A DNA stretch of 5,875 nucleotides from assembly GCA_027021605.1 (NCBI GenBank), contig JALUUA010000322.1, forward strand, positions 1 to 5,875. Reading direction: 5' to 3'. The number at the start of each line of letters is the position of its first letter. Positions within the stretch are counted from its first letter, which is position 1. The translations under genes and the position numbers were made by a program. The notes under the pieces are model-generated. The model searched no databases, was not told where the DNA came from, and was given only the letters and a program-made list of their open reading frames with translations. Shown piece by piece: positions 1 through 4,462 of the stretch. This DNA comes from Candidatus Bipolaricaulota bacterium (GTDB taxonomy: Bacteria > Bipolaricaulota > Bipolaricaulia > RBG-16-55-9).

Positions 1-864
1 AGCATTCCTCAGCGCATCCGGGGGAACCCTCAGCTGCTGGAGGAGCACGCCCGGGTCTACTTTCAGCTTCTCGAGGAGATCGCCGCCCGAGGCGACCCGA
101 TCGATCTGGTGGTGCTCCCGGAGTCGATCCTGCCCACGCTCGTCCTCGACGACCCCCGAGTGCTCGCCCCCTTGAAGGACTGGGCGGCCCGGCAGGGCGC
201 GACGCTCCTGTTTGGGACCTACGTCGCCGACGGGGAGGACATCTTGAACGGCGCGGCGGCCCTCTCCCCCGGGGGCGAGGTGCTCGGCACCTACGCCAAG
301 GTGCAGCTCGTGCCCTTCAGCACGGAGTACTTCCCGGGGGCCGCCCTCCTCGAGAAGCTGGGGATCACGCGCTTCCTCCCCGTGGGGACGCGGCTGGGGT
401 TGCTCACGCCCGGCTCGGGGTTTGCGCCCCTGCCCACCCCCTGGGGTGGGGTGGCGACGCCCATCTGCTTCGAGTCGATCTTCCCCCGTATCACCCGGCA
501 GTTCGTCCGCAACGGGGCCGAGCTGATCGTCACCGTCACCAACGACGCCTGGTTCAAGCGCACCTGGGCGCTGGAGCAGCACTTCGCCAAGGGGGTCTTT
601 CGGGCCGTGGAGACCGGGCGCTACTTCGTCCAGGCGGCCAACACAGGGATCTCCGGGATCGTCGATCCGCGGGGGCGCGTGTTGGCCCAGACGGAAAAGG
701 ACGAGCGCACGGTGCTTGGGGGCACCGTGCGCCTGCAGGAGGGGCGTACGCCCTTCGTGCGCTACGGGGATGGGTTCGTCTACGTCCTCGTGTTCTCCCT
801 CCTCACGCTTGGGCTCCTCACGGTCCGCGGTCCGACCCCCGAAGGGAAGCGGGCTGAACGTTAA
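1..864 (+). CDS. lnt: Apolipoprotein N-acyltransferase, C-terminal part (5'-truncated by window edge)
   Basis: Lnt transfers an acyl chain from a phospholipid to the N-terminal cysteine of diacylated lipoproteins, on the outer face of the inner membrane. The reading frame is open from base 1 and gives 287 residues of the nitrilase-like domain; the N-terminal membrane helices lie outside the window. The Glu-Lys-Cys triad is visible: Glu in VVLPES (codon 121-123), Lys in TYAKVQLVPF (codon 298-300) and Cys in PICFES (codon 466-468), followed by the family motif TNDAWF. A C-terminal hydrophobic segment (FVYVLVFSLLTLGLLTV, about 780-830) matches the last membrane helix of Lnt and argues against a soluble nitrilase. 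The last 47 bases overlap the 3' end of the opposing lipoprotein gene. That neighbour is itself a predicted Lnt substrate. The family assignment is secure; the true start is not visible. Confidence 0.92.
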   Translation, partial: SIPQRIRGNPQLLEEHARVYFQLLEEIAARGDPIDLVVLPESILPTLVLDDPRVLAPLKDWAARQGATLLFGTYVADGEDILNGAAALSPGGEVLGTYAKVQLVPFSTEYFPGAALLEKLGITRFLPVGTRLGLLTPGSGFAPLPTPWGGVATPICFESIFPRITRQFVRNGAELIVTVTNDAWFKRTWALEQHFAKGVFRAVETGRYFVQAANTGISGIVDPRGRVLAQTEKDERTVLGGTVRLQEGRTPFVRYGDGFVYVLVFSLLTLGLLTVRGPTPEGKRAER

Positions 865-2140
865 AGAACCCCACGGTCGTAAGCGGCCCCGTCACGGCCA
901 GGGTGTCCGGGTTCAGCTTGTAGATTTGCAGGTCCCCGTCGCGGTCGGAGACGAAGGCGATCTCGCCGCCCGGGAGCCAGAAGGGGCTGAAGTCGTTGCC
1001 GGAGTGGGTGGTAACCTGGGCCAGGCCCGTCCCGTCGGCGTTGATCGTGAAGAGGTCGAAGTTGCCGTTTCGGTCCGACGCGAAGACGATCTTCGTCCCG
1101 TCCGGGCTCCAGGAGATCCCGCCGCGGAAGATCGGGGCCGGATTGGCGAAGAGCCCCCCGAAGGTGTCGAGGAAGTCCCCGCGGAACCCGTCCGCGCCCG
1201 CGTCCGTCGTAAGCTGGGTAAGCCCCGTCCCGTCCGGGCGGATCTTGTAGACCTCAAAGTCCCCATCGCGGTCCGAGGCGAACGCGATCCACTCCCCATC
1301 GGGCGACCAGGCGGGGGCCAGGGCGTGGCTTCCGGCCTCCACGAAAAGCGCCGTCATCTGGTTCGTGGAGAGATCGTAGAGGTAGAGCCCGTAGGCCGTC
1401 CCCAGGTGGTCCTTGTCGGAGGCGAAGACGATCTGCGTGCGGTCCGGGGACCAGCTGGGCTGGACCTCGTGGCTCATCGTCTGCGTCGGCGTGAGGTTGA
1501 TGGGGAGCGTCCCGTCCGGCTCGGAGATGAACAGGTCAAAGGAGCAGTCGGGGCAGTTCCCCAGCGTGGAGCGCACGGATGAGAAGGCCAAGCGATCCCG
1601 CCCGTTGGGCGCCAAGGCCGGGAACATGTCGGGGCCCAAGGTATCCGTGACCTGAGCCGGGTTGCTCCCGTCCGTGTCCATGCGGAAGATCTCCAGGTCC
1701 ATCGTCCGGTCGGAGGCGAAGTAGATGCTGGACGACCCCACGGTGATCACCAGGGCGTCGCTGTCCCGCTTGCCCAGGTTGTCCGTGACGGTGAGCACCA
1801 CCAGGTAGGTCCCCTCAGCGGTGAACTCGTACGAGGCGGTCTGCGTCGTGGCGTCCGGGGTGCCGTCGCCGTCGAAGTCCCACTCGAACGAGGCAATCGT
1901 CCCGTCCGGGTCATAAGAGGCGCTCCCGTCGAACTGCACCGTGAGGGGGGCCTCCCCCGAGGTGGGGGAGGCGTCGGCGATGGCCACCGGCGGCTGGTTC
2001 ACGAACGCCGGACAGCCCGCCAGCCCAACCGTCAAACCGCCCAACGCGAACAGCGTAAGGACCCTCTGTCCCAACCGGTTCACCGTCCCCCGTCTCTTTC
2101 GCTTTCGGCTTCGGCGCTCTTCGTTCTCAAAAATCCCCAT
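818..2140 (-). CDS. PKD-domain, TolB-like beta-propeller lipoprotein
   Basis: A 440-residue predicted exported lipoprotein. The start at 2140 is chosen because AAGGAGGA lies just upstream; an in-frame ATG at 2191 lacks this support. The N-terminus has a long basic stretch (RRSRKRKRRG, residues 9-18), then a hydrophobic segment ending in the lipobox VGLAGC, with Cys43 the likely lipidated residue. A PKD domain follows (about 50-134, with WDFDGDG). Six TolB/PD40-type repeats run from about 138 to 422, each built around FASDRDGDFEVYKIRPDGTG-like strands, with WSPDG turns between several of them. Six repeats fit a complete six-bladed propeller. A roughly 30-residue insertion sits between repeats 4 and 5, and repeat 2 carries a CPDC motif (196-199). 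The family suggests protein or ligand binding at the cell envelope, but it is not TolB itself: no TolB N-terminal domain and no tol/pal genes are seen. It is divergent from the sigma-factor operon. The specific function is unknown. Confidence 0.9.
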   Translation of the reverse strand: MGIFENEERRSRKRKRRGTVNRLGQRVLTLFALGGLTVGLAGCPAFVNQPPVAIADASPTSGEAPLTVQFDGSASYDPDGTIASFEWDFDGDGTPDATTQTASYEFTAEGTYLVVLTVTDNLGKRDSDALVITVGSSSIYFASDRTMDLEIFRMDTDGSNPAQVTDTLGPDMFPALAPNGRDRLAFSSVRSTLGNCPDCSFDLFISEPDGTLPINLTPTQTMSHEVQPSWSPDRTQIVFASDKDHLGTAYGLYLYDLSTNQMTALFVEAGSHALAPAWSPDGEWIAFASDRDGDFEVYKIRPDGTGLTQLTTDAGADGFRGDFLDTFGGLFANPAPIFRGGISWSPDGTKIVFASDRNGNFDLFTINADGTGLAQVTTHSGNDFSPFWLPGGEIAFVSDRDGDLQIYKLNPDTLAVTGPLTTVGFFNVQPASLRGSDRGP

Positions 2141-2143
2141 AGA

Positions 2144-2151
2144 TCCTCCTT
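2144..2151 (-). promoter_or_regulatory. Shine-Dalgarno of the PKD/TolB-like lipoprotein gene
   Basis: On the minus strand AAGGAGGA is followed by TCT and then ATG (2140-2138). The spacing is slightly short, but the match to the anti-SD core is near perfect. This fixes the start at 2140 rather than at the upstream in-frame ATG (2191) or the downstream GTG (2083). Confidence 0.8.
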
Positions 2152-2209
2152 GCTCCGCTCTCGGCATCCCTCCGTCTCCGTGTCGTGACATTCAAGCAGA
2201 ACGCGATGA

Positions 2210-2233
2210 GTTCACCGGTCGGTGTGCGTTCAC
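2210..2233. repeat. Palindrome CACCG-GT-CGGTG with flanking GTTCAC direct repeats
   Basis: A perfect 5-bp inverted repeat (2213-2217 and 2220-2224, 2-bp centre) overlaps the first of two GTTCAC direct repeats (2210-2215 and 2228-2233), which start 18 bp apart. It lies 60-95 bases upstream of the lipoprotein start, a plausible operator position. On the minus strand the repeats read GTGAAC, resembling an ECF -35 element. Short motifs like this can arise by chance, so the role is speculative. Confidence 0.35.
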
Positions 2234-2298
2234 AGGGTAGGAACTCCGGCCCATTCCCCCAAGGACCGCCGTTCTCGCCCGCCCTCCGCTTTGTCTAC

Positions 2299-2330
2299 CC
2301 GGGGGACGACAGCGGTCCCCTCGCCCCCGG
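2299..2330. repeat. GC-rich inverted repeat upstream of the sigma-factor promoter
   Basis: CCGGGGG (2299-2305) and CCCCCGG (2324-2330) form a perfect 7-bp inverted repeat. Nested within it, GGGGAC (2302-2307) pairs with GTCCCC (2315-2320) around a 7-base loop, so the two stems compete. There is no following T-run, so it does not look like an intrinsic terminator. In GC-rich DNA it may be chance. Confidence 0.35.
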
Positions 2331-2355
2331 CCCCCCCGTCCCGCTACACTCGGGG

Positions 2356-2382
2356 TGAAACTTTCGAGGGGGGTGCGGTGTA
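2356..2382 (+). promoter_or_regulatory. Candidate ECF-type promoter of the sigma-factor operon
   Basis: TGAAAC (2356-2361), extended as TGAAACTTT, matches the -35 element of many ECF sigma factors, such as the SigW type. CGGTGTA (2376-2382) sits at suitable distance and resembles the CGTA/CGTC-like -10 elements, though imperfectly. Initiation would fall near 2388-2392, giving a leader of about 35-40 bases before the ATG at 2427. Its place directly upstream of an ECF sigma gene fits autoregulation, which is common in this family. Confidence 0.5.
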
Positions 2383-2410
2383 CATGGCCTCGACCGACGA
2401 AGGGACAGAC

Positions 2411-2420
2411 GGGGAAAGGA
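2411..2420 (+). promoter_or_regulatory. Shine-Dalgarno of the ECF sigma-factor gene
   Basis: GGGGAAAGGA lies six bases before the ATG at 2427. It supports that start over the in-frame ATG-less extension that opens at 2355, whose extra residues do not resemble a sigma factor. Confidence 0.65.
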
Positions 2421-2426
2421 ACCGCG

Positions 2427-2978
2427 ATGGGTGAGGGAGAACTTCGGCTGGTTCAGCAGGCGCTCCAAGGCGACCTCAACGCTTGGGGGGAGATCGTGAG
2501 ACGCTACAAATCCGCCGTCTACGGGGTGGCCCTCGGGATCCTGGGCAACCCCGCCGACGCCGAGGACGCCGTCCAAGACGCCTTCATCCGCGCGTATGAG
2601 AACCTACACCGCTATGATCTCAAGCGGAAGTTCAGCACGTGGCTCTTTACGGTCACGGCCAATCTCTGCAAGAACAAGCTGCGCCGGGAGCGCTTCTTCG
2701 CCCCGCTTAAGGGGCTCTCCCAGGTCCGGGGCGGGGAGGACCCCGCCGAGACGGTGGCGCGCGAGGAGCGCTGCTCCTTGGTGCAAGAGGCGCTCCGGGA
2801 GCTCGATGAGAAATACCGAGCGCCCCTGGTGTTGCGATACTACGGCGACCTCGACTACAAGGAGATCGCCGAGGCCCTGGGGATCCCCGAGGGCACCGTA
2901 AAGACCCGCATCCACCGGGGGAAGCAAGCGCTCAAGCGCCGGTTGGAAGCGAAAGGGGTGACGGACCATGCGCGATGA
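2427..2978 (+). CDS. RNA polymerase sigma factor, ECF (sigma-70 family, sigma-24 type)
   Basis: A 183-residue cytoplasmic sigma factor, the usual ECF length, that would direct RNA polymerase to a small regulon. Sigma region 2 spans about residues 8-88, with region 2.2 at DAEDAVQDAFIRAYENL (44-60) and the region 2.3-2.4 signature FSTWLFTVTANLCKNKLRR (69-87). After a short linker, region 4 spans about 116-175, with the helix-turn-helix YKEIAEALGIPEGTVKTRIH (144-163). The start is set by the Shine-Dalgarno at 2411-2420 and by region 2 beginning soon after the Met. Its stop overlaps the next gene by 11 bases, the classic sigma/anti-sigma coupling. A candidate ECF promoter lies just upstream, so it probably transcribes its own operon. 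The ECF subgroup cannot be assigned by eye. Confidence 0.95.
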   Translation: MGEGELRLVQQALQGDLNAWGEIVRRYKSAVYGVALGILGNPADAEDAVQDAFIRAYENLHRYDLKRKFSTWLFTVTANLCKNKLRRERFFAPLKGLSQVRGGEDPAETVAREERCSLVQEALRELDEKYRAPLVLRYYGDLDYKEIAEALGIPEGTVKTRIHRGKQALKRRLEAKGVTDHAR

Positions 2979-3609
2979 GCGGTATCGAGGGATTCCTGCA
3001 GAACCCGACCTTGACCTTGACCTTGAGCGCGACCTTGAGGAGGACGAGGTCGCCCGTTTCCTGCGGGAGGGGTTGGCGTACGAAGCCTCCCGGGGGGCGG
3101 AGCGGCTGGCGGGCCTGGAGCTGCGCGTGGTGCGCGCGCTCGAGGAGTGCCGCGCCCGCGCCCGCCGTAGCCCCGTCCGACGCCTCCTCGAGATCTTCGA
3201 GGGGCTTCGGGTTCCGAGGCCCGCGCGGGCGCTGGCGGCCGCGGCGGCGGCCCTGGCGATCTTCGCCTTGGGGTTCTGGGTGGGCTCGGGGACGGGCGAC
3301 CCGTTCGTGGCCGAGCGGGGCGTCGAGTTCGTGATCTACCACCCCGAGGCCCAACAGGTCTCGCTGGCGATCAGCTATCCCGTCGAGGGCCGCCCCGAGT
3401 GGCAGGACATCCCCATGAAGAAGCGGGACGGCCTCTGGTACATCAGCCTCCAGCTGCCGCCCGGGACGTACGAGTACGGCTTCAAGATCGACGGCGAGTG
3501 GTGGGCCTACGACCCCGCCGCCGACTACCTCGTAAGAAGCGCGGACAACACCGTAAACGCCGTGCGCGAGATCCGCGTCGGCGGCTCCGAGCGGAGGGAT
3601 ACCTCATGA
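2968..3609 (+). CDS. Single-pass membrane protein with C-terminal CBM48/AMPK-beta-type domain; candidate anti-sigma factor
   Basis: A 213-residue protein. Residues 14-27 are an acidic run (DLDLDLERDLEEDE), followed by a predicted helical part to about 65. A strongly basic stretch (RARARRSPVRR, 62-72) precedes one membrane helix (about 86-106, Ala/Leu-rich), which predicts N-terminus in, C-terminus out. Residues 117-203 resemble the CBM48/AMPK-beta glycogen-binding fold. By eye-alignment to AMPK beta, Trp145, Lys173 (GFKIDGEWW), Trp178 and Asn197 (NTVNAV) match the sugar-contact residues Trp100, Lys126, Trp133 and Asn150. Its position after an ECF sigma gene, with an 11-base overlap, suggests an anti-sigma factor, but no HxxxCxxC zinc motif is present. 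The only cysteine is Cys61. The anti-sigma role is inferred from context; the domain and topology are seen in the sequence. The alternative is a non-regulatory envelope glycan-binding protein. Confidence 0.85.
   Translation: MRDERYRGIPAEPDLDLDLERDLEEDEVARFLREGLAYEASRGAERLAGLELRVVRALEECRARARRSPVRRLLEIFEGLRVPRPARALAAAAAALAIFALGFWVGSGTGDPFVAERGVEFVIYHPEAQQVSLAISYPVEGRPEWQDIPMKKRDGLWYISLQLPPGTYEYGFKIDGEWWAYDPAADYLVRSADNTVNAVREIRVGGSERRDTS
3007..3036 (+). repeat. Hexanucleotide repeat GACCTT in the candidate anti-sigma gene
   Basis: Three perfect tandem GACCTT units (3007-3024), one diverged unit (GAGCGC) and a fourth GACCTT (3031-3036). In frame they encode Asp-Leu pairs in the acidic N-terminal segment. 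Unit gain or loss would change length without shifting frame. Confidence 0.8.
3593..3598 (+). promoter_or_regulatory. Shine-Dalgarno of the exported helical protein gene
   Basis: GGAGGG, seven bases before the ATG at 3606, inside the end of the upstream gene. It supports the start that overlaps the upstream stop as ATGA and rejects a longer frame open from 3399. Confidence 0.75.
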
Positions 3610-4439
3610 GGATGAGGGTCGGGATTGCCCAGCGGAAGGCGTATGCCCCAATCGGGCTCCGAAGGCTCGTCGGGGGGCTTGCAGCCGTCGCGCTGCTGAT
3701 CGGGCCGTTCGGGTTGTCCGCGGGCGCCCAGCCCGACGCTCAGCCCTCGGCCCAGGACGTCTGCAGCGCGATCCAGGAGCTGCCCCTCTCCGGGGGAGCG
3801 AAGGAGGCCCTCTGCCGGGACTTCCAGGCCGGGATCGCCCGGGGGCACCTCCGGCCGGAGCGGGCCCTGCAGTTCATCCGGGAGGTGGGGGCCCGGATCA
3901 CGGACGAGAGCCGCTCCACAGCCGAGGGGCTGCTCGCGCTCGTGGGGCGCACCGTAAACCCGGCCACGGGGGACCTGCCCGCGGAGGTGCTCATCCGCCG
4001 GTCGTTCGAGGTCTTCAGCCGGGAGGAGGCGCCCGAGGAGGCGTTGAGCACGGCGCTGCACGAGGCCACGGCCCTGCAGCGGGCCCTTGGGAGCGTGGCC
4101 GCGGTCTACCGCGGGCTGGGGATCTTCCTGGAGCCCAACGTCTCCGAGAAGACCCTCGAAACCGCGCAGGGGGCCGTGCAGCTCACGGTTCCCCGGGTGG
4201 ACACCGTGATCACGGCCACCGTGGTCGCCCTCGATCGCTTCGAGCGGCGGCTCGACCGGCGGCTGGACGACACCCAGGGCATGAAGGCGGAGGTGATGAA
4301 GGAGCTTCGGGCCCCCTCGTTCTACGGGGCCCAGGCCCTCCCGGAAGAGCTGGTGGCGTACATCGACGCCCAGACCGACGGTCGGGAGTGGGCGCCCATC
4401 GTAAGACAGCTGGCCGCGGACCGCGGACGGAATTCCTAA
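3606..4439 (+). CDS. Exported alpha-helical protein of unknown function
   Basis: I do not recognise this 277-residue protein. The start overlaps the previous stop as ATGA and has a good Shine-Dalgarno; a second ATG at 3612 is also possible. Residues 1-41 look like a signal peptide: basic residues, a hydrophobic core (LVGGLAAVALLIGPFGL) and an Ala-Gly-Ala cleavage site before Gln42. No lipobox is present. The mature part appears almost entirely helical and charged, with two cysteines (53 and 70) close enough to form a disulfide, and an Arg/Asp-rich segment (FERRLDRRLDD, 212-222). No catalytic motif or known repeat was found. It is the third gene of the sigma-factor operon and sits before the DUF4384-PKD protein, so it is probably co-expressed with it and may act at the envelope. 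A partner of the CBM48 protein is possible but unsupported by sequence. Confidence 0.82.
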   Translation: MRMRVGIAQRKAYAPIGLRRLVGGLAAVALLIGPFGLSAGAQPDAQPSAQDVCSAIQELPLSGGAKEALCRDFQAGIARGHLRPERALQFIREVGARITDESRSTAEGLLALVGRTVNPATGDLPAEVLIRRSFEVFSREEAPEEALSTALHEATALQRALGSVAAVYRGLGIFLEPNVSEKTLETAQGAVQLTVPRVDTVITATVVALDRFERRLDRRLDDTQGMKAEVMKELRAPSFYGAQALPEELVAYIDAQTDGREWAPIVRQLAADRGRNS

Positions 4440-4447
4440 CGAATCCC

Positions 4448-4456
4448 AAAGGAGGG
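4448..4456 (+). promoter_or_regulatory. Shine-Dalgarno of the DUF4384-PKD gene
   Basis: AAAGGAGGG, six bases before the ATG at 4463, in the 23-base gap after the preceding stop. It fixes the start at the Met that begins a signal peptide and rejects the longer frame from 4388. Confidence 0.85.
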
Positions 4457-4462
4457 ATCGCC

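Larger units (their letters stand above)
2141..2426. other. Divergent intergenic control region
   Basis: These 286 bases separate two divergent genes. I see no credible coding frame here. The stretch holds the minus-strand Shine-Dalgarno (2144-2151), a palindrome with flanking GTTCAC direct repeats (2210-2233), a GC-rich inverted repeat (2299-2330), an ECF-type promoter-like motif (2356-2382) and the sigma gene's Shine-Dalgarno (2411-2420). No good sigma-70 -35/-10 pair was found for the minus-strand gene. Confidence 0.7.

Noticed and set aside
716..1582. Plus-strand open frame of 288 codons across the end of lnt and the lipoprotein gene
   Set aside because: It is antisense to the TolB-like repeats, and its composition (Arg/Val/Glu/Gly-rich) mirrors them. 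No ribosome site or family match was seen.
1200..1910. Recurrent CGTCCCGTCCGG-like DNA in the lipoprotein gene as a possible repeat element
   Set aside because: The copies encode the Pro-Asp-Gly-Thr turns of the propeller and PKD domains, so protein repetition explains them.
2141..2191. Upstream in-frame ATG (2191) for the lipoprotein gene
   Set aside because: The strong AAGGAGGA site serves the ATG at 2140, and the extra 17 residues add nothing resembling a signal peptide.
2222..2434. Small plus-strand open frame (70 codons) in the divergent region
   Set aside because: It is Pro/Ser/Arg-rich, lacks a ribosome site and covers the candidate promoter and the sigma start.
3399..3605. N-terminal extension of the exported helical protein
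   Set aside because: The extra 69 residues are an Arg/Pro-rich frame-shifted reading of the CBM48 domain. The Shine-Dalgarno and signal peptide place the start at 3606.
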